Source of the DNA: Gammaproteobacteria bacterium
GTDB lineage: Bacteria; Pseudomonadota; Gammaproteobacteria; Steroidobacterales; Steroidobacteraceae
NCBI GenBank assembly: GCA_021773365.1
Contig: JAJFKF010000011.1
Coordinates: forward strand, 1 to 40,031
Direction: 5' to 3'
Length of the DNA stretch: 40,031 bases
The position numbers and the translations under genes are program-made. Shown here piece after piece: positions 29,356-39,600 of the stretch. The notes below the pieces were generated by a model. It did no database searches. It saw nothing but the letters and a program-made list of their open reading frames with translations, and was not told the origin of the DNA. Numbering within the stretch: the stretch's first letter is position 1; every line of letters begins with the position of its first letter.

Positions 29356-32300
29356 ATGACAGCGCGCACTTCGAAGTTTGTACAAGCGATCACCGGCTTC
29401 ACACTGGCATGGGCGCTGCTGTTCGCCGGTCACGCGCAGGCCGATGGCCGCCATCAACTGAAGATCGAGTCCAAGTCCGTCAGTGAAGCGCTGAAGGATT
29501 TCGCCACGCAAACCGGCCTGCAGGTGCTGGTCATGTCCGCGGACGTGGGTGACAAGCACTCGGTCGCGATCGAAGGCCTGCTCACCAGCCGGGAGGCCCT
29601 GGCATTGCTGCTGCGAGACAGCGGGCTGACGTACAAGATGATCGACGAGCGCACGATCGCGGTGCGCGCAAAGTCCGATGGCGCGCCCCGGCGGGGGGCG
29701 GCGGTGGAGAGCGGTTCCGCAGCCGAAAGCCTGAGGCTGGCGCGCGTCGAGGCCGATTCCTCGGCGGCAACGCCAGAGGAGGAATCTCCTGCGCCCAAAG
29801 GCGGCAGCCGGGAAGCGGCGAAGTCCGGTGAACAGGCCTCCAAAGGCATTCCCGAAATGCTGGTCGAAGGGAAACGCACCTCCAACACCGACATCCGCCG
29901 CACCGAGGACGATGTGCAGCCCTATGTGGTGTTCGAGGCCGAGGAGATCGAAAACGCCATGGCGCCGGATCTGGAAACCTTTCTGCGCACGCGTCTGCCG
30001 ATGAATCAGTCCTACGAAACGGAGTCGATGCGGGTTACTGGGAGACGTGGCGGGCAGAGCTCGATCAATCTGCGGGGCCTGGGCGCGGATGAAACCCTGG
30101 TGCTGGTCAACGGCCGGCGCATGCCCGGCGTCGCCAAAGGCGGTGAGCCGGATATCTATCAGCCTGATCTCAACGGCATTCCGCTGTCTTCGGTGGAGCG
30201 CATCGAGATACTGCCCTCCACGGCCGGCGGTATTTATGGCGGTGGCGCCACCGGTGGCGTAGTCAACGTCATTCTCAAGCGAGACTATCGCGGATGGGAG
30301 GTCCGGGGCGTCTACGACAACACGATGCACGGTGGGGGCATGAAGCGACGGTTGGAAGCCAATGCCGGATTCAGTCTGGAAGGCGGCCGAACCAGCATCA
30401 CCGCCGCGGCCAGCTATACCGACTCCAATCCTTTGCTGCAAGGCGACCGGGATTTCAATAGACAAACGCGCCGGCGGATACTCGCCAATGACCCGGACAG
30501 CATCCTGAGCTCCCCTTTTACCGGCTATCCCATTCGAGGCTATACCACCAACATCAACAGTGTCAGCGGCAATCCCTTGATCCTGGCTGCGACGAACCAG
30601 TCTCTCGGATATGCCACCGCGCACGTGCCGGTGGGCTATGCCGGCCCGGACAGCGATGGCGGCGCTGCGTTTCTGGCCACGGCAGGCTCATATAACCTGG
30701 ACATGCCGAATGAGGCCTATAGTGGCGGCGCGCGACACACCTTGATCACGAATCCCACGGTGCGGTCGGTTTCCCTGAGCACGCGGCGGCGGTTCACTGA
30801 TCGCATCGAGGCTTTTGTCGATGTGTCGAACAACGACAATCGATCCGCTTCCGTGTTCATGGGTGCGCGCAGTGGCCAGGAACAGATTCTACCTGCGGGA
30901 CCCAACAGTCCGTTCACTGAGGATGTTCGAATCAGCATGCCGGTGGCCAATTTTGAGGGGGATTCAGGCCGGCAGACCGCCTACTCGGAGACACGAAGCA
31001 TCGCCGGTGGGCTCATCATCCGCCTTCCGGCGGGCTGGACGGCCCAGGCGGAGTACGCCTGGGGCCGTGCCAACTCCGGGCACACCTACAACTTCGACCA
31101 GCTGACCAATGATGGAAAGGCGGCGATCATCGACGGACGCCTGGATCCCCTGCGCGACGTCAATGCGTTCCCGCTAGATTTCTCGCCCTACTATTTCACG
31201 CCGAGGCCGCAATACGCGTACGACAGCGAAAATCTGCTCAAGGATGCCACGCTGCGGCTGGCCGGCCCGATCTGGAAGATGCCCGGCGGTTCGATGATCC
31301 TCTCGACCCTGCTGGAGAATCGGGAGGAGCTCACCGAGGCGACGGTCGCGACGCGGTACACCCTGCCCGATGTGCCGCAGCACCGGTACTATCCGTCCAG
31401 GGGTTCCACCACCGACAGCGCCTATGTGGAGGTGACCGCGCCGCTGGTATCCGCCGTCAATTCGCGGCCGGGCATTCAGGACCTGGAGCTTCAGGCTTCC
31501 TACCGCTACGACAGAAGCAGGACACTGGCGCGCACCTGGGGGGATTTTGGCGTCATCGTGCCTTCGCCCGATGGACCGTTCCCGCAGTCCGAGAGCGTGC
31601 GCAAGAGCACTGAAGCCAGCCAGTACACCTTTGGCTTTCGCTACCAGCCGACGGCGCAGTGGGCGCTGCGCGCCAGCTATGGCGAGGGTGTTCTGCCGCC
31701 CTCGGTGGTGCAGCTTGCGCCGTCGATCAGCAGTCCTGCCAGCGCTGCATTCTGGGGGTCGATTCTCAGCGATCCTAAGCGCGGCGGCGAGTCGCTGAGT
31801 TCATTGATGATCTACAGCAGTCTGGGCAGTGTCGACCTTCGGCCCGAGCAATCGGCAAGCTGGTCGGCGGGGCTGATCATCACGCCCGATGTTCTGCCGG
31901 GGCTGCGTCTTTCGGTGGATTACACGCTGATCAAGAAGGTAGATGAAATTGGCACTGTTAACAGGCAGCTGATGCTGTCACTGGAAGACCAGGGATTCGC
32001 CAGCCGCATCGTCCGTGGACCGCTGACGCCTGCGGATCAGGCGCTGGGCTATACCGGCGGACCCATCCTGGAATATGACAGCGGGCTGGTCAATATCGCG
32101 CACACTGAAATGGAGGCCTACGACGTGCAGACCGAGTATGCGTGGCACACGGCGTATGGCGAATTCAGCGCCCACTTCATGGCAACCTATCAGACACATC
32201 TGCTGCAGCAGGCGCTGCCGGGCACGCCGACTCTGGAGCTGGTGGGCTTCCAGACCGGTCCGTTGAAGTTCCGCGGCAACGGCGGCCTGACCTGGCGCCG

Positions 32301-32646
32301 TGGCGCCTGGTCCGCGGGTTGGAACATGCAGTACTACGATTCGTACTCGATTTTTGAGCACGGGTTCAGTGACGAGGAGAATGCCGAGCGCGCCCTCACC
32401 CAGGGTTCGCCCACCATACCCAGCCAGACCTATCACGATGTGTTCGCCCGCTATCGCTTCGGCGACAGCAATCGTTCCGGCTGGGGCCTGCTGAACAACA
32501 CCGAGATCCTGGTCTCGGTGCAGAACGTGCTGGACACCAGCCCGCCGATCCTGACCAGCAGTTCGTCCGGAGCCACCGCCTTCAGTCCCTACGGCGATCC
32601 GCGCCTGCGCAGTTATTCGATTTCGGTGAAGAAGAGTTTCCAGTAG
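29356..32646 (+). CDS. STN-domain TonB-dependent receptor (cassette 4)
   Basis: A 1,096-aa receptor; ACGGGAG at 29344-29350 provides the ribosome site. Signal peptide ends near HAQA (29), STN domain about 34-106, glutamate/alanine-rich linker, TonB-box-like EMLVEG 167-172 (one change from the EMLVKG of cassettes 1 and 3), plug with NLRGLGADETLVLVNGRRMP, and a barrel ending KKSFQ as in cassette 2 and the relic. It should signal to the cassette-4 FecR. No cysteine is visible. It is the last gene of the array; no clear terminator follows. The substrate is unknown. Confidence 0.93.
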   Translation: MTARTSKFVQAITGFTLAWALLFAGHAQADGRHQLKIESKSVSEALKDFATQTGLQVLVMSADVGDKHSVAIEGLLTSREALALLLRDSGLTYKMIDERTIAVRAKSDGAPRRGAAVESGSAAESLRLARVEADSSAATPEEESPAPKGGSREAAKSGEQASKGIPEMLVEGKRTSNTDIRRTEDDVQPYVVFEAEEIENAMAPDLETFLRTRLPMNQSYETESMRVTGRRGGQSSINLRGLGADETLVLVNGRRMPGVAKGGEPDIYQPDLNGIPLSSVERIEILPSTAGGIYGGGATGGVVNVILKRDYRGWEVRGVYDNTMHGGGMKRRLEANAGFSLEGGRTSITAAASYTDSNPLLQGDRDFNRQTRRRILANDPDSILSSPFTGYPIRGYTTNINSVSGNPLILAATNQSLGYATAHVPVGYAGPDSDGGAAFLATAGSYNLDMPNEAYSGGARHTLITNPTVRSVSLSTRRRFTDRIEAFVDVSNNDNRSASVFMGARSGQEQILPAGPNSPFTEDVRISMPVANFEGDSGRQTAYSETRSIAGGLIIRLPAGWTAQAEYAWGRANSGHTYNFDQLTNDGKAAIIDGRLDPLRDVNAFPLDFSPYYFTPRPQYAYDSENLLKDATLRLAGPIWKMPGGSMILSTLLENREELTEATVATRYTLPDVPQHRYYPSRGSTTDSAYVEVTAPLVSAVNSRPGIQDLELQASYRYDRSRTLARTWGDFGVIVPSPDGPFPQSESVRKSTEASQYTFGFRYQPTAQWALRASYGEGVLPPSVVQLAPSISSPASAAFWGSILSDPKRGGESLSSLMIYSSLGSVDLRPEQSASWSAGLIITPDVLPGLRLSVDYTLIKKVDEIGTVNRQLMLSLEDQGFASRIVRGPLTPADQALGYTGGPILEYDSGLVNIAHTEMEAYDVQTEYAWHTAYGEFSAHFMATYQTHLLQQALPGTPTLELVGFQTGPLKFRGNGGLTWRRGAWSAGWNMQYYDSYSIFEHGFSDEENAERALTQGSPTIPSQTYHDVFARYRFGDSNRSGWGLLNNTEILVSVQNVLDTSPPILTSSSSGATAFSPYGDPRLRSYSISVKKSFQ

Positions 32647-32717
32647 AGTCGTTCGGAGATATGGGCGCGGGTGTGCAGGCATCCGCGGCCCTGAAGCCGG
32701 GGAGGGTGACGAGGAAC

Positions 32718-32840
32718 TCAGAGCTCCCGGATCAGGATTCTCTCCGGCTCCTTGATCGCCTCCAGCTCAAACGCCTGCGGCGCCTTCGCCGGCATCGCAT
32801 CGCGCGTGAGTGTCAGCAGTCGTTTCGTCTCCTTGTTCAT
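32718..32840 (-). CDS. Candidate 40-residue protein
   Basis: A short frame on the minus strand starts with ATG at 32840 and is preceded by GAGGGAG seven bases upstream, one of the best ribosome sites in the window. The product begins MNKETKRLLTL, has a basic first half (LTRDAMPAKAP) and an acidic, hydrophobic end (EPERILIREL). It has no signal peptide, membrane span or cysteine. It converges on the cassette-4 receptor (72 bases between stops) and lies 225 bases downstream of the channel gene in the same direction. I do not recognise it; a leader-type peptide or a small regulator are possible, and chance cannot be excluded. Confidence 0.45.
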   Translation of the reverse strand: MNKETKRLLTLTRDAMPAKAPQAFELEAIKEPERILIREL

Positions 32841-32946
32841 CTGCTGACTCCCTCAGCCATCCCCCCGCCTGCCGATGCCGCTGTGGTAAATCTGCGCCGC
32901 TGGAAAGTCCGTGGTTTGATCGAACTGGTGGATGCGCGCCCGTCTC

Positions 32947-32971
32947 TTGGCGACTGAAGCCGATTCGCCAA
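32947..32971. repeat. Inverted repeat downstream of the channel gene
   Basis: TTGGCGA (32947-32953) and TCGCCAA (32965-32971) form a perfect seven-base stem with an eleven-base loop, 95 bases after the channel gene's stop. Neither strand has a T-run after it, so it is a poor intrinsic terminator. Apart from this hairpin I see no gene or strong signal between 32841 and 33065. Confidence 0.4.
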
Positions 32972-33065
32972 TGCCTCGGCCCGCGGGAGAGCGTACGCGC
33001 AGGAACACCGGCAGCCCAGGCAGACCCCGCGGATTGATCAGCCCGGCTGAACTGGTCTGCGGCTT

Positions 33066-34325
33066 CTATTGGTCAGCGGCATCGCGACGTGCAAGGGCCG
33101 CGGACAGGTCCGAGCCCGAGGGCTGCTGGAAGATGCGCAGGCCGAACTGCGGCAGGATGGCATAGAGGTGATCGAAGATGTCCGCCTGAATGCTCTCGTA
33201 GGCTATCCACTCGGTGGTGGCGGTGAAGCAGTACACCTGCAGCGGCAGACCCGTGGGCGTGGGTTGCAGCTGGCGCACCATCAGCGTGAGCTGCTGGTGC
33301 ACCTGTGGATGAGCCCGCAGGTAGGCGACGATGTAGGCACGGAAGGTGCCGAGATTGGTGGCGCGGCGGGTGTTGACCGGGTCTTTGCCCTGAGCCAGCA
33401 ACGCCTTGTTGTACTGCTCCAGTTCGGCGCGCTTCTCGTCCAGGTAGCCGTCAATGAGGGCAAAGCGGCGCAGCCGTTCGCGCTCCTCCTCGTCGAGAAA
33501 GCGCACCGAGGTCTGATCCAGGTGCAGCGCCCGCTTGATGCGCCGTCCGCCTGACTCGTTCATGCCGCGCCAGTTCTTGTAGCTTTCGGCGATCAGGCGC
33601 CAGGTGGGGATGGTGGTGATGGTGCGGTCCCAGTTCTGCACCTTTACCGTATGCAGGGAGATGTCGATGACATCGCCGTCGGCGCCGAGCTGCGGCATCT
33701 CGATCCAGTCGCCCACGCGCAGCATGTCGTTGCTCGACAACTGCACACTGGCCACCAGCGACAGCAGCGTGTCCTTGAAGACCAGCAGCAGCACCGCGGT
33801 CATCGCGCCCAGGCCGGAGAGCAGCAGCAGCGGATCGCGATCGAAGAGGCTGGCGATGATGAGGATGGCAGTGAGCAGGTAGGCGACGATCTTCACCACC
33901 TGCAGATAGCCCTTGATCGGTCGCTCGCGCGCGCGCTCCGGATCGAGGCGCTTGTAGATCTCCCCCAGGCCGTTGAGCAGGGTGATCAGCGACATTGCCA
34001 GCGTGAGAATCACATAGGCGCTGGCTACCGCGCGGATCACCTGCACGGCGGCGGGTGGCAGGCCCACGACCAGCGTGATGCCGTAGTACACCAGCAACGC
34101 CGGGATGACATGCGCCACGCGCGAGATGACGCGGCGCCTGAGCAGCGCCTCGCTCCACTGTGCTGACAGCGTGCGCACCGCGCGGCGCACCGCCCGTACC
34201 AGCAGCGACTGGGTGAGCAGATCGGCCAGCCATACCACCAGGGCCAGCGCGGCGAGCTGGGCGGCGGTGAACAACCAGGGGTAGTCTTGCTGCAGCGCCT
34301 GCGCTGCCTGCATCACGTCTTCCAT
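33066..34325 (-). CDS. MscS-family mechanosensitive channel, YbdG/MscM type
   Basis: A 419-aa inner-membrane protein. Hydrophobic helices lie at about 18-40, 70-95, 98-118 and 140-165. The MscS pore helix and beta domain follow, with GLGAMTAVLLLVFKDTLLSL and LSSNDMLRVGDWIEMPQLGA, then WDRTITTIPTWRLI. The LSSNDMLRVGDWIEMP signature and length match E. coli YbdG (415 aa), which opens under mild osmotic stress. A cytoplasmic alpha/beta tail closes the protein. The start may be 34325 or the ATG at 34313; neither has a clear ribosome site. It is transcribed away from the neighbouring peptidase genes. Confidence 0.9.
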   Translation of the reverse strand: MEDVMQAAQALQQDYPWLFTAAQLAALALVVWLADLLTQSLLVRAVRRAVRTLSAQWSEALLRRRVISRVAHVIPALLVYYGITLVVGLPPAAVQVIRAVASAYVILTLAMSLITLLNGLGEIYKRLDPERARERPIKGYLQVVKIVAYLLTAILIIASLFDRDPLLLLSGLGAMTAVLLLVFKDTLLSLVASVQLSSNDMLRVGDWIEMPQLGADGDVIDISLHTVKVQNWDRTITTIPTWRLIAESYKNWRGMNESGGRRIKRALHLDQTSVRFLDEEERERLRRFALIDGYLDEKRAELEQYNKALLAQGKDPVNTRRATNLGTFRAYIVAYLRAHPQVHQQLTLMVRQLQPTPTGLPLQVYCFTATTEWIAYESIQADIFDHLYAILPQFGLRIFQQPSGSDLSAALARRDAADQ

Positions 34326-34413
34326 CCGGCGGGAGTTTAGCAGCCTGCCGTTGCCTGCGAACCCCGGGACGATTACAGTCTGTCCCCCTTGAAATCCCGA
34401 TGGAAGCTGTTCA

Positions 34414-36570
34414 ATGCGCGTATCGACTCCGTTGCTGGCCGGCGCCGGCTTGCTCGTCCTGCTGTCCGCCTGCTCCAGAACCGAAGATAAGGCCGGATCC
34501 GTGGACCTGGCGACACATCCGCTTTCAGCCGAATGGACAGGCCCCTACGGGGGCGTGCCGCCCTTCGACAGGGTGCAGGTCGCCGATTTTGAGCCGGTGC
34601 TCACCGCCGCCATGGACGCGCAACTGGCCGAGATCGATGCCATTGCCGCCGATCCGGCGCCGGCCACCTTCGAGAACACCATCGCCGCGATGGAGCGCAG
34701 CGGCCAGGCCCTGGAACGGGCAAGTACGGTGTACGGCATCTGGTCGTCCAGCATGAACTCGCCGGAGTTCCAGCAGGTCGAGCAGGTGATGGCGCCGCGC
34801 TTCGCCGAGTTCGGCGACAAGATCAATCAGAACGCGGCGCTGTTCGCGCGTATAGAGGCTGTTTATAAAGGCAATGATTATGCCGCCCTGACGCCCGAAC
34901 AGCAGCGACTGACCTGGGATACCTGGAACGGCTTCGTACGCGCCGGCGCCAGGCTCGGTGATACCGAGAAGGCCCGCATGTCGCAGATCAATCAGCGTCT
35001 GGCGACGCTGTTCACCACCTTCTCCAACAATGTACTGGCCGACGAAGAAGGTTATGTCACCTATCTTTCCGTCGATCAGCTTGAGGGATTGCCGCAGTCC
35101 CTCATCGCGGCCGCAGGGGCTGCTGCCAATGATCGCGGCCATGAAGGCGAGTACGCCGTCACCAACACCCGCTCGTCCATGGAACCGTTTCTGACCTATT
35201 CGGCGGAGCGGGACCTGCGTGAGAAGGTCTGGCACAACTACTACAACCGCGGTGACAACGGCGGTGAGCGTGACAACAACGACATCATCGCGGAGATCCT
35301 GAAACTGCGCGCCGAGCGGGCGAAACTGCTGGGCTATGCCACCCATGCGCACTGGCGCCTGGAAGTGGCCATGGCCAAAACGCCGGACAATGCCATGGCG
35401 CTGATGGAATCGGTGTGGCCCGCTGCCATCGCCCGCGTGAAGAAGGAAGTGGCCGACATGCAGGCCATCGTGGACAAGGCCGAAGGCCGCTTCAGCATTG
35501 AGCCCTGGGACTATCGCTTCTACGCGGAGAAGGTGCGCGAGGCGCGGTACGACCTGGATGCCACCGAAGTGAAGAAGTACATGCAGCTGGAGAAGATGCG
35601 CGAGGCCATGTTCTGGGTGGCTGGCGAGTTGTTCGGTTTCAAGTTCGCGCCGGTCGATAACGTGCCGGTGTTTCATCCCGACGTGCGGGTGTGGGAAGTG
35701 ACCAATGCCGTCAGCGGCAAGCATGTGGGGTTGTGGTATTTCGACCCCTACGCGCGTGCGGGCAAGCGCTCCGGCGCCTGGATGAACGCCTATCGCGACC
35801 AGCAGCGCATGAACGGGGAAGTGACCACCATCGTGTCGAACAATGCCAACTTCGTGAAGGGCGTGGCCGGGGAGCCAGTGCTGATTTCCTGGGACGACGC
35901 CACCACGCTGTTCCATGAGTTCGGCCATGCACTGCACGGGCTGAGTTCCAGCGTGACCTATCCGTCGTTGTCGGGAACCTCTGTGGCGCGCGACTACGTG
36001 GAATTTCCCAGCCAGCTCATGGAACACTGGATCTCCACGCCTGAGGTGCTGCGCCGCTACGCGCTACATGTGAGGACCGGCAAGCCGATTCCCGAGGCGC
36101 TGGTGAAGAAACTGAAGGCGGCCGGCACCTTCAATCAGGGTTTTGCCACCACTGAATACCTGTCGGCTGCGCTGATTGACATGAAGCTGCATCTCGCCGG
36201 CGATGTCGATATCGATCCGGACGCTTTCGAGCGTGAAGCGCTGCAGGAGATGCGCATGCCGAAGGAGATCGTCATGCGCCACCGCACGCCGCAGTTCGGC
36301 CATGTGTTCTCCGGTGATGGCTACTCGGCCGGGTACTACAGCTATCTGTGGGCCGATACGCTCACCGCTGATGCGGCCGAGGCATTCGAGGAAGCGCCGG
36401 GTGGTTACTACGACAAGGACGTGGCGGCCCGGTTGAAGAAATTCATCTTTACCGTGGGCAACACCATCGATCCGGCCGAGGCATTCCGTGAGTTCCGCGG
36501 GCGCGATGTGGATACCGCGGCGCTGATGCGCAAGCGCGGGTTCCCGGTACCGGCGAAGAAGGCAAAATAG
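34414..36570 (+). CDS. M3-family zinc peptidase lipoprotein, Dcp-like
   Basis: A 718-aa peptidase with a lipoprotein signal (LVLLSAC, lipidated cysteine about residue 20), so it should be anchored on the periplasmic side of a membrane. The zinc site is HEFGH at 501-505, within DDATTLFHEFGHALHGL, with the downstream family motif FVEFPSQLMEHW-type (here DYVEFPSQLMEHW) giving the third ligand. Length and motifs match the peptidyl-dipeptidase Dcp/oligopeptidase A family, which cut short peptides. E. coli Dcp is not a lipoprotein, so the envelope location is a difference. A tricorn-like peptidase gene follows 97 bases on. Confidence 0.92.
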   Translation: MRVSTPLLAGAGLLVLLSACSRTEDKAGSVDLATHPLSAEWTGPYGGVPPFDRVQVADFEPVLTAAMDAQLAEIDAIAADPAPATFENTIAAMERSGQALERASTVYGIWSSSMNSPEFQQVEQVMAPRFAEFGDKINQNAALFARIEAVYKGNDYAALTPEQQRLTWDTWNGFVRAGARLGDTEKARMSQINQRLATLFTTFSNNVLADEEGYVTYLSVDQLEGLPQSLIAAAGAAANDRGHEGEYAVTNTRSSMEPFLTYSAERDLREKVWHNYYNRGDNGGERDNNDIIAEILKLRAERAKLLGYATHAHWRLEVAMAKTPDNAMALMESVWPAAIARVKKEVADMQAIVDKAEGRFSIEPWDYRFYAEKVREARYDLDATEVKKYMQLEKMREAMFWVAGELFGFKFAPVDNVPVFHPDVRVWEVTNAVSGKHVGLWYFDPYARAGKRSGAWMNAYRDQQRMNGEVTTIVSNNANFVKGVAGEPVLISWDDATTLFHEFGHALHGLSSSVTYPSLSGTSVARDYVEFPSQLMEHWISTPEVLRRYALHVRTGKPIPEALVKKLKAAGTFNQGFATTEYLSAALIDMKLHLAGDVDIDPDAFEREALQEMRMPKEIVMRHRTPQFGHVFSGDGYSAGYYSYLWADTLTADAAEAFEEAPGGYYDKDVAARLKKFIFTVGNTIDPAEAFREFRGRDVDTAALMRKRGFPVPAKKAK

Positions 36571-36667
36571 GGCGAACGGTTCTTCGGCGCGCCTGTCCAC
36601 GAAGACTTGCTGCGCCTTGTGCCCGTTCATGGGCAGAGGGGCGTGCGGATGTCGGGGAGGAATTTCG

Positions 36668-39600
36668 ATGCCGATGATTCTGTTGCGGCGGGTGCCTGCC
36701 GCTGTCCTGTCGGTGGCCTGCGGACTGTCTTGCGCAGTGGCGTGGGGTGCTGATGGTTATTTTCGTTTCCCGGCGCTGCGTGACGGCACGGTAGTCTTCA
36801 CCGCCGAGGGCGACCTGTGGTCGGTACCGGTGACGGGGGGCGAGGCGCGCCGACTCACCACACATGCCGCCGAGGAGGCCCATGCGGCGATATCTCCTGA
36901 CGGACACTGGCTGGCCTTTTCGGCCGCCTACGAGGGACCGCAGGAAGCCTATGTCATGCCGCTGCACGGCGGCCTGCCGCAGCGGATCAGCTTCGAGAAC
37001 TCGCAGGTGCAGGTGCTGGGCTGGACGGCGCAGGGCCGGGTGCTGTACCGCGCCCCGCACACCGGCGGCGCCACGCGGATGGTGGCGGTTGTCGCCGTCG
37101 ATCCGCAGACCCTGCAGCGATCTGTTTTCCCGCTGGCCGACGCCAACGACGCGGTGCTGGATAACACGGGCCGCTGGCTGTACTTCATCCGCTTTGGCCT
37201 GGCCATGACGGGGGACAATGCCCGCGGTTATCGCGGCGGGGCGCTGTCGCAGCTGTGGCGCCATGCGCTGGACGGCGATGCCGAGGCACAGCGCATCGGG
37301 CCTCGCGACATGAATCTGCGGCGGCCCATGTGGTCGGATGGCCGTCTGATCGTGGTAGCCGATGGCGAGGGCCGCGACAACCTGTGGTCGCTGGCCGCCG
37401 ATGGCGGTGATGCGCGGCCACTGACCCGGCACCGGAATTTCGATGTGCGCGGCGCGCAGCTGCACGATGGGCGCGTGGTCTATCAGCTGGGCGCTGATCT
37501 GCATCTGTTCTCGCTGGCCGACGGCAGCGACAAACGGCTGGATATCCGTCTGGTATCCGACTTCGATCAGCGCCGCGAGCGCTGGATCGACAACCCGCTG
37601 CGCTTTCTGGATACGGCGAGCTTCGCGCCCGCAGGCGACAGCGTGGTGGTGACCGCACGTGGCCGGTCGGTGGTGGCGACCACCGGTCCGCGACGTCGCG
37701 TCGGGATTGGCGCTCCCGCCGGCAGTCGTATTTCCGCCGCGGTGCTCAGTCCGGATGACAGGACCGTCTATGCCATCTGCGATGCCAGTGGCGAAGAGGA
37801 AATCTGGCGATTCGCGGCCGACGGCAGCGGCAGTGGCGAGGCGCTGACCCATGACGGCGGCAGCCAGCGCTGGGGGCTTTACCTCTCACCAGACGGCAAA
37901 CGACTGGCGCATGACGACAAACGCGGCCGGCTGTGGCTGCTGGATCTGGCCACCGGCGTCAGCAAACTGATTGACGACGGTGGCGCCGATGGCAATGAGG
38001 GCTATGCCGATGTGGTATGGGCGCGCGACAGTCGCCATCTTGCCCTGGTGCGCGCCACTTCGTCCTATCGGCGCAAGCGCATCGCGCTGCTGTCCATCGA
38101 TGACGGACGGTTGCAGTGGCTGACCAGTGACAAGTATGAATCGGCCTCGCCGACGTTCAGCATCGATGGACAGTGGCTGTGGTTTCTCTCCGATCGCCAC
38201 TTCCAGGCGGAGAGCAGCTCTCCCTGGGGCGATCGCAATGTTGGCCCGACACTGGGTCGCAGCACCAAGGTCTATGCCCTGGCGCTGCAGCAGGACCTGC
38301 GCTTCCCTTTTCAGCCGCCGGATGAACTGATGGCAAGGCCTGACAGGGACGAAGAAAATGACAAAGCCAAGGACAAAGACAAGAACAATGCCGCGGACCG
38401 CAAGGGTAAGTCAGCCCCGGCCAGTCTGCCGGCCATCGACTGGAAGGGCCTGGCAGGCAGACTACATGAAGTGCCGCTGCCTGCCGGCCGCTATCGAAGT
38501 CTGCAGGCCGGCGTGGATCGTCTGTATTTTCTCGAGCGCGACAACCGGCGTTGGGCGCTGAAGTCCCTGCCCATCGGCAATGACGGCGAATCGGTCAGCG
38601 AGGTGCTGGACAATGTCGCCGAATACCAGCTCTCCGCCGATGGCAGGAAAATGTACCTGCGCGCGCCGGGCGGCGGCGAGCGGAATTCCGGCAGGCTGTA
38701 TATCGCCCCGGCCACCGCCGCACTGCCCGCCAAGCGCGATGCGATCACCGTGCGTATTGCTGACTGGACCGTGCGAATCGATCCGCCCGCTGAGTGGCGG
38801 CAGATGTTCGGCGATGCCTGGCGCATGCACCGCGATTATTTCTTTGATGATGACCTGCGGGGCGTGGACTGGGAGGCCGTGCGCGCCAACTATGAACCGC
38901 TGCTGGCGCGCATAACCGACCGGCATGAACTCGACGATGTACTGGCGCAGATGATGAGTGAACTCGGCGCGCTGCATTCGCAGATGCGCGGCGGAGATTT
39001 CCGCAGCGCCGACGATACCGCCACTGCGGCCGGGCTGGGCGCGCGTTTCGAACGCGTGGCCCGGGGCTGGCAAGTGGCGCATATCTACCGTACGGAGGCC
39101 GAACTGCCCTCCGAACGCGGGCCACTGCAGGCGCCCGGTATCGACGTGCGCACAGGCGATGTCATTCTCGCGGTCAATGGCCGCACCGTCGCGCAGGCGC
39201 GGGATATTTCCGACCTGCTCCGCAACCAGGCCGGACGTCAGGTGCTGCTGGAAATCGCCCGCGGCGATGCGCTGCCCCGACGGGTCATCGTCGAGCCGGT
39301 ATCGGCGCAGGCCGAGCAACGGCTGCGCTACAACGACTGGGTGCAGGGCGCGCGGCAGGCCGTGGAGCAGGCCGGTGATGGCCAGATCGGCTATCTGCAC
39401 CTGTATGCCATGGGGTCAAATGACCTGGCCACTTTCGTGCGTGAGTTCTACGCCCAGTACGAACGCGGCGGCCTGATCATCGATGTACGGCGCAATCGCG
39501 GCGGCAATATCGAAAGCTGGATCATCGAGAAACTTCTGCGTCGCGCCTGGGCCTTCTGGGCGCGGCCGAACGGACAGCCCTATACCAACATGCAGAATGC

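Noticed and set aside
32661-32957. Plus-strand 98-codon frame after the cassette-4 receptor
   Set aside because: No ribosome site and an arginine/leucine-rich shadow-like product; the opposite strand has the better short ORF.
34525-36027. 500-codon minus-strand frame inside the M3 peptidase gene
   Set aside because: Shadow of the HEFGH-containing gene; histidine- and glycine-rich composition typical of antisense frames.
36449-37852. 467-codon minus-strand frame over the tricorn-like gene start
   Set aside because: Antisense shadow; the plus strand has signal peptide, propeller blades and catalytic motifs in continuous frame.
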